A model generated the notes under the pieces. It saw nothing but the letters and a program-made list of their open reading frames with translations. It ran no database searches and was not told where the DNA came from. DNA of 64,000 nucleotides from Microbacterium indicum DSM 19969 (GTDB taxonomy: Bacteria > Actinomycetota > Actinomycetes > Actinomycetales > Microbacteriaceae), in contig NZ_AULR01000002.1 in assembly GCF_000422385.1 (NCBI RefSeq), forward strand, positions 248,001 to 312,000, read 5' to 3'. Below, piece after piece: positions 1-8,388 of the stretch; position 1 is the first letter of the stretch, and every line of letters begins with the position of its first letter. Both the position numbers and the translations under genes were made by a program.

Positions 1-744
1 GACGAGGTCGGCGCCCGTGATGTCGGGCAGGAAGTTGAGCTCGCGCGAGCGGAGGTCGGTGAGCAGCGCCTTCGCGAGGGGCTCGCCCTTCTCGGTGATG
101 GCGAACTGCGCCGAGGCGCCCTCGGCCTCGACCTGCACGTCGACGAACTCGAGGCGCACGCTGACCGGGGTGTTGAAGTTCTTGATCGTGACGAGGTGCA
201 CGGCGGTGCCCTGCGACCCGACGAACTCGCTCGCGTAGCCGTAGCGGCGCGTGACGAACTCGCTGATCGGGAGCGCGAGGCCCGCGCGGACCTCGACGCG
301 CAGCTCGTGGTCGGGGAGCGCGCCGTTCTGGCGGACGTAGTCGCGCAGCGCCTTCGCGGCGAAGACGCCGAGCACGAGGATCTTGCTGAGCTGCTGGTCG
401 GCCTTGCTCGCGTGGCCGTCGTGCACCTCGAACTCGTCGAACACCGATCCGCGCACGCTGAGCGCCGCGCGGCCGAAGATGCGGCGGTCGCTGTCGGACA
501 CGAGCGGCGACGAGAGCGACGCGTCGAGCCGGTTGTAGAAGTCCTGCTCGGCGTCCTCCATCACCTGCACGGCTTCGCTGTCGTCGATCGGCACCTTGGG
601 CGACTGGCGCGGCGTCGCCACGATGGCGCTCGGCAGATCGATGCGATCGCGCGTCTCGGTGTCGGTGTTGAGGATCATGCCCTTGACGTAGCCGTTGCCG
701 ACATCGATGCCGCCGGTGAGGTGGATGGTGTCCGAGGAGGTCAT
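1..744 (-). CDS. ParM/StbA-like actin-family ATPase (C-terminus beyond window)
   Basis: The frame is open from an ATG at 744 to the window edge, giving 248 N-terminal residues. Residues 11-22 read GGIDVGNGYVKG, the actin-fold phosphate-1 loop as found in ParM/Alp proteins (Asp14, Gly16, Asn17, Gly18). Near residue 155 is a second family-like segment, RAGLALPISEF. ParM-type actins form ATP-driven filaments that push apart DNA bound by a small adaptor; that role is family knowledge, not shown here. The start has a purine-rich AAGGA eight bases upstream and lies 40 bases after a small ribbon-helix-helix gene on the same strand, so the two are probably one operon. The phosphate-2 and adenosine motifs lie outside the window. 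Other actin-like ATPases (MreB, FtsA) are unlikely given the loop sequence and the partner. Confidence 0.8.
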   Translation of the reverse strand, partial: MTSSDTIHLTGGIDVGNGYVKGMILNTDTETRDRIDLPSAIVATPRQSPKVPIDDSEAVQVMEDAEQDFYNRLDASLSSPLVSDSDRRIFGRAALSVRGSVFDEFEVHDGHASKADQQLSKILVLGVFAAKALRDYVRQNGALPDHELRVEVRAGLALPISEFVTRRYGYASEFVGSQGTAVHLVTIKNFNTPVSVRLEFVDVQVEAEGASAQFAITEKGEPLAKALLTDLRSRELNFLPDITGADLV

Positions 745-784
745 GGGGGAGGTCCTTCTTTCCGAGGGGAGGGGGAGGGAGGGG

Positions 785-1201
785 TCAGAGGCCGAGGATG
801 TCGTCGATCGCGGCGGCCGCGGCGCGGGCGTCGGCGCGCGACTGAGAGCCCTTCGGAGCGGCGCTCTTCTTCGGCGGGGCCGCCGGCGCCGTCTCCGGCT
901 CGAGATCGAACGCGAGGTCGGGCTCGAGACGGGCCTCGACCTCGGGGGCAGGATCGGGGTCGACGACGTCGAACGGCTCGTCGGGGTCGCCGGGGAACGT
1001 CTCGGCGATGCGGACGGGGTTCTTCGGCGGGGTCACGGGCCTGTTGGCGACGTCGACGAAGCCCTCGCGGGCGACGGATTCGCGGATCAGGCGGCGGATC
1101 GACTCGGACGACGAGTACTGCGCATCGAGCCATTCGGAGACGGTCGTGTCGGCGGGCGGCACGGTGAGCTGCACCTTGCGTGGGGGCGCCGGGTTGGCCA
1201 C
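785..1201 (-). CDS. Small ribbon-helix-helix protein, putative ParR-like adaptor
   Basis: The protein has 138 residues, starting at a GTG with AAGGAG seven bases upstream. An in-frame upstream ATG at 1249 has no comparable ribosome site. Residues 9-15 (KVQLTVP) can form the beta strand, 21-28 helix A and 32-46 (SESIRRLIRESVARE) helix B of a ribbon-helix-helix DNA-binding fold. Residues 55-110 are Pro/Asp/Glu/Ala-rich and probably disordered. The end (about 124-138, ADARAAAAAIDDILGL) looks helical. ParR proteins share this plan: an N-terminal RHH binds parC and a C-terminal peptide binds ParM. The gene directly precedes the actin-like gene. Plasmid parMRC systems usually have parM before parR; here the order is reversed. 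The function is inferred from architecture and position; I do not recognise the sequence itself. Confidence 0.6.
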   Translation of the reverse strand: MANPAPPRKVQLTVPPADTTVSEWLDAQYSSSESIRRLIRESVAREGFVDVANRPVTPPKNPVRIAETFPGDPDEPFDVVDPDPAPEVEARLEPDLAFDLEPETAPAAPPKKSAAPKGSQSRADARAAAAAIDDILGL

Positions 1202-1263
1202 GTGTTCGCTCCTTCGATCCAGGGGGCGCGACGGCTCGCCGTGGCGCACAGTGCCAAGCTACA

Positions 1264-1959
1264 TCACGCCGTGAGGGGTTCGATCAGACGACTCCCGTTG
1301 TTGCGCACATTGCCCACGGCGCGGTCCACGGGATGCCACGCGAACGACTCCGCGACGCGCGGAGCGTCGTCGATCGCGGTGCCCAGGATGTCGAGCGGCT
1401 CGTCGACGTCGGTGTCGAGCCAGGTGTCGGCGTGATCGGCGTCGAGGAACACCGGCATGCGATCGTGGATCGACCCCAGGTCGCCGACCGACGAGCGGGT
1501 GAGGATCGTGAAGCTCAGGATCCACTCCTCCTCGGGCGACCGCCACCACTCGTACAGGCCGGCGAAGAACATCGGATCCCCCGACGCCGGGTGGATGAAC
1601 ATCGGCACCTTGCCGTTCTCATCGGTCTTCCACTCGTAGTAGCCCGTCGCGGGGATCACGGCGCGGCGCTTCGCGAGGGCCGGGGCGAACATGCGCTTCC
1701 GCGGCAGCTCGTCGGATCGGGCGTTGAAGGCGCGCTGGCCGATCGAGAGGTCCTTCGCCCAGCTCGGCACGAGCCCCCAGCGCGCGGCCTCCACGCGGCG
1801 GGTCGGGGGATCCGTCTTCGACGAGTCGAGGACGATCGCGGCCTGCTGGGTCGGCGCGATGTTGAAGCTCGGCTCCGGGAGGTCGTCGGCGATGAGATCG
1901 GCGCGCAGCTCGCCCACGAGCTCGCCTCCCACATTGGCCACGACGAATCGTCCGCACAT
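1264..1959 (-). CDS. SRAP domain protein (YedK/HMCES family)
   Basis: This 231-residue protein begins MCGRF, so Cys2 becomes the N-terminal residue after Met removal. In this family that Cys forms a thiazolidine link with abasic sites in single-stranded DNA. The other conserved elements are present: FNIAPTQ near residue 32, ATGYYEW near 105 (catalytic Glu) and SIHDRMP near 160 (His). The size matches the family. The start at 1959 is fixed by the need for Cys at position 2; a longer reading frame begins at 2025 but would bury the Cys. A TAAGGT hexamer seven bases before the ATG suggests a leaderless transcript. The protein protects replication forks and is not known to need its neighbours. Confidence 0.93.
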   Translation of the reverse strand: MCGRFVVANVGGELVGELRADLIADDLPEPSFNIAPTQQAAIVLDSSKTDPPTRRVEAARWGLVPSWAKDLSIGQRAFNARSDELPRKRMFAPALAKRRAVIPATGYYEWKTDENGKVPMFIHPASGDPMFFAGLYEWWRSPEEEWILSFTILTRSSVGDLGSIHDRMPVFLDADHADTWLDTDVDEPLDILGTAIDDAPRVAESFAWHPVDRAVGNVRNNGSRLIEPLTA

Positions 1960-1966
1960 GGGATTC

Positions 1967-1972
1967 ACCTTA
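1967..1972 (-). promoter_or_regulatory. -10 box of SRAP gene
   Basis: TAAGGT lies seven bases before the ATG at 1959, the TANNNT placement seen at many starts in this window. AAGG in the same hexamer could instead be a weak ribosome site. Confidence 0.4.
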
Positions 1973-2060
1973 GAACCCCGATGGCGCCGGCTCACCGTGC
2001 CCTGCGATCCGGCTGAGAAGTGCATTCATTCGCATCGGATGGATACCCGGGAGGAAACAC

Positions 2061-2546
2061 ATGACAGCTCTGGACTACGCCCGCACGGCGTCGACCCAGG
2101 TGATCCGGAAGTCGCGCCGCATCGGACGGCGGGTCGCGGGAGCCATCGTCGGCGGTGCGGCGGCGCTGGGCCTCGGCTCGGCGATCGTGCTCTCGGCGCT
2201 CCACGTCTCGCCGCTCGTGATCATCTCGGGCTCCATGGAGCCCGGGTACCCCATCGGCACGATCGTGTACTCGCAGGAGGTCGACGCCTCGACCGTCGAG
2301 GTCGGTGACGTGGTCACGACCGACCGGTTCAACGGCCCGGGCACCGTGACGCATCGCGTGATCCGCATCGAGCAGAGCGAAGACGGACAGACGATCCTCA
2401 CGCTCAAGGGCGACAACAACGACACGCCCGATCGAGAGACCTACACCGTGAGCGAGGTCGGCGTCACGCGGCTCGCGATCCCGTACATCGGTCTGCCGCA
2501 GCTGTGGGTCGAGAACGTGCTCGACATCGATCCGCTGACGGCCTGA
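2061..2546 (+). CDS. Signal peptidase I, SipW/archaeal-type (Ser-His)
   Basis: The protein has 161 residues with a strong GGGAGG upstream of the ATG. Residues 25-47 form one hydrophobic membrane segment. It is followed by SGSMEP with catalytic Ser58, by VTHRV with His98 where bacterial-type enzymes have Lys, and by KGDNND (Asp118). That Ser-His arrangement is the SipW/ER-archaeal class. Cleavage of secretory signal peptides on the outer membrane face is the family role. There is no obvious second membrane helix at the C-terminus and no TasA-like or pilin-like substrate gene beside it, so it is an orphan here. It converges on dnaE2, with one base between the two stop codons. Confidence 0.88.
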   Translation: MTALDYARTASTQVIRKSRRIGRRVAGAIVGGAAALGLGSAIVLSALHVSPLVIISGSMEPGYPIGTIVYSQEVDASTVEVGDVVTTDRFNGPGTVTHRVIRIEQSEDGQTILTLKGDNNDTPDRETYTVSEVGVTRLAIPYIGLPQLWVENVLDIDPLTA

Positions 2547-2547
2547 G

Positions 2548-5500
2548 TCACTGGAAGTCGCGCGAGCGGTGCGGGGTGCCGACGCGCAGATCCTCGAACC
2601 CGTCGGCCAGCAGGTTGATCACGCCCTCCTCCGAACGCTCGAGCATGCCGCGCGCGATGAGGGCGGGGCTGTCGCGGACGACGTGGCGGAACCGCTTCCA
2701 CACGCCCTCGGAGCAGATGACGTTCATGAGCCCGTGCTCGTCCTCGAGGTTCAGGAAGGTCACGCCGGACGCCGTCGCGGGGCGCTGCCGGTGCGTCACG
2801 AGGCCAGCGATCTCGACGCGCCTGCCCACCTCGTGGGTCAGGAGATCGCGCGAGGTGAGCACGCCGCGCGCGTCGAGCGGGCCGCGGAAGTGCGTGAGCG
2901 GATGGTCGTCGGTCGAGATGCCCGTGGCCCAGAGGTCGCCCGCGAGGCGCTCGTAGGCCGACGGATCGGCGAACAGGGGCGGCTGCACCGACTGGGCCGT
3001 TCCCGCGAGGTACTCGGGCCGGTCGTCGGCCGCCGCGCCCGCGAGCCACAGGGCCTCGCGGGTCTCGTGTCCGAGTGACGCGAACGCACCGGCCGTCGCG
3101 AGCGCCTCGAGGTGCGCCTCGGTCGCGCCCGTGCGGCGCACGAGGTCGTTGAGCGACGCGTAGGGCCCGTTCGCCGCGCGCTCGTCGGCGATGCGCCGCG
3201 CCATGCGCGCGCCGACGCCGGTGACGCTCGCGAGCCCCAGCCGCACCGCGAAGCCGCCGTCGCGGCGGTGCGCGGCCGAATCGTCGGGAAGGGAGCGGTC
3301 GAACGGGGGAGGGACGGCCGAGGAGTCGACGGGAGCGTGGTCGCGGAGGCACGCGTCGCGGCCCGTCGGCGCCGTGCGGCCCGGATCGATCGGCTCGAGC
3401 TCCTCCTCGGCGCCCGAGCGGTTGACGTCGGGGCGCAGCACCCGCACGCCGTGGCGGCGCGCGTCGGCCGTGAGCGTCGCGGGCGAGTAGAAGCCCATGG
3501 GCTGCGAGCGCAGGAGCCCCGCGAGGAACGCCGCCGGGTAGTGCAGCTTGATCCACGACGAGGCGTAGACGAGCAGCGCGAACGACAGCGAGTGCGACTC
3601 GGCGAAGCCGAAGTTCGCGAACGCCTGGATCTGGGCGTAGATCCCGTCGGCGACGTCGCGCGGGATCCCGTTGCGCTCCATGCCGGCGAAGAGCTTCTCG
3701 CGGAGGCTGTCGATCCGCTGTTGCCCGCGCTTGGATCCCATCGCGCGGCGCAGGAGGTCGGCGTCCTCTCCCGTGCAGTCGCCGACCGCCATCGCCATCT
3801 GCATGAGCTGCTCCTGGAAGACGGGGATCCCCAGGGTGCGCGCGAGCACGGGCTCGAGCTTCGGGTGCGCGTACGTGACGGGCTCCTGGCCGAGCTTGCG
3901 GCGGACGAACGGGTGCACGGCGCCGCCCTGGATGGGGCCGGGGCGGATGAGCGCGATCTGGATCACGAGGTCGTAGAAGCGGCGCGGCTGCAGGCGGGGG
4001 AGCAGCCCCATCTGCGCGCGTGACTCGACCTGGAACACCCCCACGGCGTCGGCGCGGCACAGCATGTCGTACACGGCGGGCTCCTCGCGCGGCAGGTCGC
4101 GCAGGCCGAAGCGCTCTCCCGTCGACGCCGCGATGAGGTCGAAGCAGTGCTGCAGCGCCGCGAGCATGCCGAGGCCCAGGAGGTCGAACTTCACGAGGCC
4201 CATCCAGGCCGCGTCGTCCTTGTCCCACTGGATCACGGTGCGGCCGGGCATGCGGGCGTGCTCGATCGGCACGACCTCGCCCACGGGGCGGTCGGTGAGC
4301 ACCATGCCGCCCGAGTGGATCCCCAGGTGCCGCGGCGTCGTGAGCAGCTCGGCGGCCTGCTCGATGACCTCGGGCGGGATGTCGTGGTCGGGGCCCGACT
4401 CGAGTGTCGCGCCCCATCGCTCGACCTGCCGCGACCAGGCGTCCTGCTGTCCGGGCGAGTAGCCGAGGGCGCGCGCGACGTCGCGGATCGCGTTCTTCGG
4501 GCGGTACTGGATGACGTTCGCGACCTGCGCCGCGTTCTCGCGGCCGTACGTCTCGTAGACCCACTGGATGATCTCCTCGCGGCGGTCGCTGTCGAAGTCG
4601 ACGTCGATGTCGGGTTCCTCGTCGCGCATGGCCGAGAGGAAGCGCTCGAAGGGCAGCCGGTAGTAGATCGCGTCGACCGCCGTGATGCCGAGCAGGTAGC
4701 AGACGGCGCTGTTCGCGGCGGAGCCCCGGCCCTGGCAGAGGATCCCGCGACGGCGCGCCTCTGTGACGATGCCGTGGACGATGAGGAAGTAGCCCGGGAA
4801 GTCCTTCCGTTCGATGACGTCGAGCTCGTGGGCGATGCGCCGCCTGTCGTCTTCGGCCAGGCGTGGGTAGCGCTCGGGGACGGCGCGCCAGACGAGGTCG
4901 CGCAGGTACGACATGGGGGTGTGCCCCGCGGGCACGCTCTGCTTCGGGAGCGCGGGGCGGGCCGCGCGGAGGGGGAACGAGAGATCGACCGCGAGGTCGG
5001 CGGAGCGCTCGACGGCTCCGGGGAAGCGCGCGAACAGGCGCGCCATCTCGTCGCCCGCGCGCAGGTGCGCCTGCTCGTGCGCCGGCAGCCAGCCGTCGAG
5101 GTCGTCGAGGCTGCGCGTCGCGTGGATCGCCGCGACCGTCTGCGCCATGCGGGCGCGCGACGGCGCCGCGTAGTGCACGCTGTTCGTCGCGACGGTCTCG
5201 AGCCCCGCGCGCCTCGCGAGAAGGGCGAGCGCGTCGTTCCGGTCGTCGTCGCGCGGATCGCCGTGGTGCGTGAGCTCGACGGTGACGCTGTCGCGGCCGA
5301 AGCGTCCGACGAGATCGCCGAGCGCCCGCTCCGCCGCGCTGAGGCGCGCCTCCCGCGGGCCGCCCGAGCGGAGCGCGCGCCCCACGGCTCCCTTGCGGCA
5401 GCCCGTGAGGATCTGCCAGTGCCCGCCCGCGAGACTCGCGAGCTCGTCGCGGTCGTAGAGCGGGCGCCCCTTGTCGCGGCCGCGCAGCTGCGCCGAGGTG

Positions 5501-5973
5501 ATGGCGCGGGAGAGGCGGTGATAGCCCTCCTCTCCGCGCGCGAGCACGACGAGGTGCTCGCCGACGGGATCGGCCTCGCCCTTCTGCGGAGCGGGGAGGT
5601 CGAGCGAGAGCTCGCTGCCGAACACCGTCCTGAGGCGCGTGTGCTCGGCGGCCTCGGCGAGGCGCACGGCGCCGTAGAAGCCGTCGTGGTCGGTGAGGGC
5701 GAGGCCCTCGAGGCCCAGGCGCTCGGCCTCCTCGACGAGCTCCTCGGGGGAGGAAGCGCCGTCGAGGAACGAATACGTCGAGTGGGCGTGCAGCTCGGCG
5801 TAGCGGGTCGCCGACCTCCCTCGCTCGATCGCGGGAGGCTCGTAGGCGCCGCGCTTGCGGCTCCACGCGGGGCTGTCGCCGCCGTCGGCCGCGGCGGGAC
5901 GGCTGTCGGGGTGCCTGCCGCTCAGAGCGCGTTCGAGCTCGTTCCAGGAGATCGGCGGGTTGCGGAACCCCAT
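2548..5973 (-). CDS. dnaE2: Error-prone DNA polymerase DnaE2 (ImuC)
   Basis: This 1141-residue C-family polymerase acts in SOS-induced translesion synthesis. The N-terminal PHP domain starts near residue 58 (ELHAHSTYSF) and contains LTDHDGFYG. The polymerase aspartates are in EPDIDVDFDSD near residue 455. The C-terminus carries an OB-fold region (GRRVEIAGLVTHRQR). The start at 5973 has an excellent AAGGGAGGT seven bases upstream and overlaps the imuB stop by one base (TGATG), showing translational coupling. DnaE2 works with ImuA' and ImuB, both encoded immediately upstream, and is controlled by their shared LexA-type promoter. It should not be confused with replicative DnaE1: the cassette context and length favour DnaE2. 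Confidence 0.95.
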   Translation of the reverse strand: MGFRNPPISWNELERALSGRHPDSRPAAADGGDSPAWSRKRGAYEPPAIERGRSATRYAELHAHSTYSFLDGASSPEELVEEAERLGLEGLALTDHDGFYGAVRLAEAAEHTRLRTVFGSELSLDLPAPQKGEADPVGEHLVVLARGEEGYHRLSRAITSAQLRGRDKGRPLYDRDELASLAGGHWQILTGCRKGAVGRALRSGGPREARLSAAERALGDLVGRFGRDSVTVELTHHGDPRDDDRNDALALLARRAGLETVATNSVHYAAPSRARMAQTVAAIHATRSLDDLDGWLPAHEQAHLRAGDEMARLFARFPGAVERSADLAVDLSFPLRAARPALPKQSVPAGHTPMSYLRDLVWRAVPERYPRLAEDDRRRIAHELDVIERKDFPGYFLIVHGIVTEARRRGILCQGRGSAANSAVCYLLGITAVDAIYYRLPFERFLSAMRDEEPDIDVDFDSDRREEIIQWVYETYGRENAAQVANVIQYRPKNAIRDVARALGYSPGQQDAWSRQVERWGATLESGPDHDIPPEVIEQAAELLTTPRHLGIHSGGMVLTDRPVGEVVPIEHARMPGRTVIQWDKDDAAWMGLVKFDLLGLGMLAALQHCFDLIAASTGERFGLRDLPREEPAVYDMLCRADAVGVFQVESRAQMGLLPRLQPRRFYDLVIQIALIRPGPIQGGAVHPFVRRKLGQEPVTYAHPKLEPVLARTLGIPVFQEQLMQMAMAVGDCTGEDADLLRRAMGSKRGQQRIDSLREKLFAGMERNGIPRDVADGIYAQIQAFANFGFAESHSLSFALLVYASSWIKLHYPAAFLAGLLRSQPMGFYSPATLTADARRHGVRVLRPDVNRSGAEEELEPIDPGRTAPTGRDACLRDHAPVDSSAVPPPFDRSLPDDSAAHRRDGGFAVRLGLASVTGVGARMARRIADERAANGPYASLNDLVRRTGATEAHLEALATAGAFASLGHETREALWLAGAAADDRPEYLAGTAQSVQPPLFADPSAYERLAGDLWATGISTDDHPLTHFRGPLDARGVLTSRDLLTHEVGRRVEIAGLVTHRQRPATASGVTFLNLEDEHGLMNVICSEGVWKRFRHVVRDSPALIARGMLERSEEGVINLLADGFEDLRVGTPHRSRDFQ

Positions 5974-7505
5974 CAGGCGTACCTCCCTTCGAGCCACCAG
6001 CCGTCGCCCTCGCGCACCGCGAGCCACGCGGATCCCGCGTCGTCGACGAGCTGGAAGCGCCACGCGCGGCGTGCGTGCGCGGCGTCCCACCCGCGCTCGA
6101 CGACGGGCCACGGGCCCGCCCACGCCGTGACGGCGCGGGATCCGATCGCGGCCGGCTCGGCCGTGACGAAGCCGCGGTCGTCGATCGCGACCTCGGCGCC
6201 TCCCTCTCCCGTGACGCGCGCGGGGCGCGGCGGGCGGAAGACCTCGGCGGGCAGCGGATCGGGGAGGGATCCGGGCCACGGCTCGTCGCGGCGCCGCTCG
6301 GCCGTGCGCGCGTCGCCCCACGGCACGTCGGTCTCGCGCTCGGCGAGCCACCGGCCGCCCCCGAGCACGGGCGTCACGACGCCCCGGTGGCCGAGCGCCG
6401 CCTGCACGCGCGTCATCGCGTGATGGGCGCGGTCGTCTGGGCCCTGGCCGACGAGCGCGGGCTGGTGCGCGGATCCGTCGTCGACCGCCTCGGGCTCGAG
6501 CCGCACGAGCGCGACCCCGCCGTCGCTCTCGTCGCGCTCGAGCTGCCACCGCACACGGTCGACGACGCTCGCAGCGTCGAAGGTCGCGGGATGCTGCCAG
6601 ACCCGCTCGCTGCGCCCGCCGAGGTCTCCCTCGATCGTGACGCGCACGGCCGTGATCACGAGGCCCTCGGCCGCGACGCCGTCGACGAACGCGTCGGCCG
6701 TCTGCCGCACGGCGAACGCCACCTGGTCGGCGATCTCGAGGGCCGGCTCGAACGCGATCTCGCGCGCGAGCTCGGGAGGAGGGATGCGCGGCACGACGGG
6801 GCGCGAGTCGAGGCCCGCCGCGAGCCGCTGCAGGCGCAGCCCGCGGAAGCCGAGGCGCTCGCGCACGCGCTCGGGATCGAGGCGCGCGACGTCGCCGAGC
6901 GTGCGCACGCCGAGCCGAACGAAGAGCGCCGCGACGTCGTCGTCGCCGAGCGCCTGGACGGGCAGGGGCGCGAGGAAGCGCCCGGCCTCTCCCGGAGGGA
7001 CGACGCTGACCGGCGCGGAGGCCGCGCGCGCCGCCTGCTCGGCCGTGAACACTCCGTCGGCGACGCCCGCCCGCGCGCCCGTGACGCCCTCGGCCTCGAG
7101 GGCGTCGACGAGGGCTCGCGCCGCGGGCTCCTCTCCCCGGTAGAAGCGGGAGGGGCCGCGGGCGCGCAGGGCGGCGAGGCCGGGGCGCAGCGGCTCGATG
7201 CCGGGCGCGAGCTCTTCGAGGGCGGCGAGGACGCGATGGAACGCGCGGGCGTCGCGCTCGTCGTCGGCGCGCACGATGACGAGCCGCGCGCAGGCCGCCT
7301 GCGCGTCGCGCCGCCGCTGGCCGCGCCGCACGCCCTCGGCTCGCGCCGCGGCGCTGCACGCGACGACGCGGTTCGCGTGCATCACGGCGATCGGGGCGTC
7401 GGGGTCGGGGCGCTCGGCCCCGATCTCACGGGCGCGCGTGCGCAGGTGCGCCGTGACGGGCCAGTCGGGCAGCCACAGCACGATGACGCGCTCGGGAGCG
7501 CTCAT
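5973..7505 (-). CDS. imuB: ImuB, Y-family polymerase-like mutasome protein
   Basis: The protein has 510 residues. The N-terminus (VIVLWLPDWPVTAH) aligns with the start of Y-family polymerases, but the metal-binding acidic residue normally at this position is absent, as is typical of ImuB. An HhH-like section is visible near residues 180-230 (LGVRTLGDVARL, RLGFRGLRLQRLAAGL). In the known system ImuB bridges DnaE2, ImuA' and the beta clamp rather than synthesising DNA. The start at 7505 overlaps the imuA' stop by four bases (ATGA), and the stop overlaps dnaE2 by one base. I did not find an unambiguous beta-clamp-binding pentapeptide by eye. Confidence 0.9.
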   Translation of the reverse strand: MSAPERVIVLWLPDWPVTAHLRTRAREIGAERPDPDAPIAVMHANRVVACSAAARAEGVRRGQRRRDAQAACARLVIVRADDERDARAFHRVLAALEELAPGIEPLRPGLAALRARGPSRFYRGEEPAARALVDALEAEGVTGARAGVADGVFTAEQAARAASAPVSVVPPGEAGRFLAPLPVQALGDDDVAALFVRLGVRTLGDVARLDPERVRERLGFRGLRLQRLAAGLDSRPVVPRIPPPELAREIAFEPALEIADQVAFAVRQTADAFVDGVAAEGLVITAVRVTIEGDLGGRSERVWQHPATFDAASVVDRVRWQLERDESDGGVALVRLEPEAVDDGSAHQPALVGQGPDDRAHHAMTRVQAALGHRGVVTPVLGGGRWLAERETDVPWGDARTAERRRDEPWPGSLPDPLPAEVFRPPRPARVTGEGGAEVAIDDRGFVTAEPAAIGSRAVTAWAGPWPVVERGWDAAHARRAWRFQLVDDAGSAWLAVREGDGWWLEGRYA

Positions 7506-8200
7506 GACGCCACCGCCTGCAGGCGCCGCCGCTCGGGCACGGCCTCGACGGATCCGGAGGGGCCGGGGAGCAGGACGCGCACCGTGCGGGGGTGCGGCAT
7601 CTGCCGCCCGCGCGCCGCGATCGTCACGGAGCGCGAGGTGAGGAGCCCGCGCCCGCGGCCGAGGCCGCTCCACTCGGGCGTGTTCATCGCGAGCGATGCC
7701 TCGGCGCCCGGCCAGGGGCCCACGACGAGGAGCGCGCTGCCGCGGTCGCGCAGCCGCGCGTCGAGCCGCTGCACCTCGCCGGACGAGGCGCGGCGCGGCG
7801 GGCGCACGGCGACGAGGGGGAAGACCTCGGCCGCCGACGCCGTCGCCGAGATCCACCGGTCGCCCGGCCGCGGGATCAGCGCGATCCGCTGCGGATCCAC
7901 GCCGTGCCCCGCGCCGGCCTCGGCCGACAGGTCAGGCAGGCCCACAGCCGCGCACCACGACCCCCGCCGGGACGTCTCGCCGAGGAGCGCGAGGACGAGG
8001 CTCGCCGAGTCGGGGAGCGCGTACGCCGCGCCCGGCCGGAGCCCGCCGCCGGGGAAGAGCGGCGCCAGCGCGCTCGGGACCGCGAGTCGGTCGGGCGTCG
8101 CCGTGCGACGCTGCATCTGGCCGATCTGCGTGCGCAGGCGGGTGAGCTGCGCGACCTGATCGGCCCGCAGCGCGCTCTCGCGAAGAGCCGCCATCCCCAT
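7502..8200 (-). CDS. imuA: ImuA' (RecA/SulA-like) mutasome protein
   Basis: The protein has 232 residues and is the first gene of the imuA'-imuB-dnaE2 operon. It has the RecA-like small-domain layout of this family: the segment LFPGGGLRPGAAYAL at about 49-63, strand-like SLVLALLG, and SALLVVGPWPG near 155. A classical Walker A motif is not preserved. Two Met codons are possible, at 8200 and 8194. I chose 8200 because a TAGACT -10 box ends exactly six bases before it, implying a leaderless mRNA. Expression should be damage-inducible, because a LexA-type box fills the promoter spacer. Confidence 0.88.
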   Translation of the reverse strand: MGMAALRESALRADQVAQLTRLRTQIGQMQRRTATPDRLAVPSALAPLFPGGGLRPGAAYALPDSASLVLALLGETSRRGSWCAAVGLPDLSAEAGAGHGVDPQRIALIPRPGDRWISATASAAEVFPLVAVRPPRRASSGEVQRLDARLRDRGSALLVVGPWPGAEASLAMNTPEWSGLGRGRGLLTSRSVTIAARGRQMPHPRTVRVLLPGPSGSVEAVPERRRLQAVAS

Positions 8201-8206
8201 GCCCCC

Positions 8207-8235
8207 AGTCTAGAAAGTATGTTCGATGATGCCAA
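8207..8235 (-). promoter_or_regulatory. imu operon promoter with LexA-type box in the spacer
   Basis: On the minus strand TTGGCA (8230-8235) and TAGACT (8207-8212) are separated by exactly 17 bases, followed by six bases and the imuA' ATG. The spacer holds TCGAACATACTTTCTA (8211-8226), matching the actinobacterial SOS box TCGAAC-N4-GTTCGA at 10 of 12 positions; one half is perfect. LexA bound there would block RNA polymerase directly. Confidence 0.8.
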
Positions 8236-8296
8236 GTGGCAGATCGATCATCTTTCGAACCTCCGACATGCGAAGCGTCGCCCCGCCGATCGCCCG

Positions 8297-8354
8297 TTCG
8301 CGAGTGCGAAACCGCTTCGCGAGTGCACTCGCGAGGCGGGAAGGCACTCGCGAA
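8297..8354. repeat. 58-bp nested palindromic element, copy A
   Basis: The architecture is 11-4-28-4-11. Outer arms are TTCGCGAGTGC (8297-8307) and GCACTCGCGAA (8344-8354). The inner 28-base palindrome (8312-8339) pairs in 13 of 14 positions and contains an 18-base perfect core (8317-8334). Four copies of the TCGCGAGTGC half-site are thus arranged forward, forward, reverse, reverse. The four-base spacers differ from copy B, while the arms are conserved. It lies upstream of the DUF559 remnant. Confidence 0.9.
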
Positions 8355-8388
8355 CCGGGGCCTGTGGAGAACTTCCGACGGCGGCCCC

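Noticed and set aside
1202-1263. parC-like centromere iterons upstream of the RHH gene
   Set aside because: The 62-base gap shows only a short imperfect TGGC/GCCA dyad and no direct repeats; any centromere would have to lie elsewhere.
2441-5866. A second very long open frame on the same strand as dnaE2
   Set aside because: It is Arg/Pro-rich with no family motifs, while the overlapping frame carries the PHP and polymerase motifs. It is a high-GC shadow frame.
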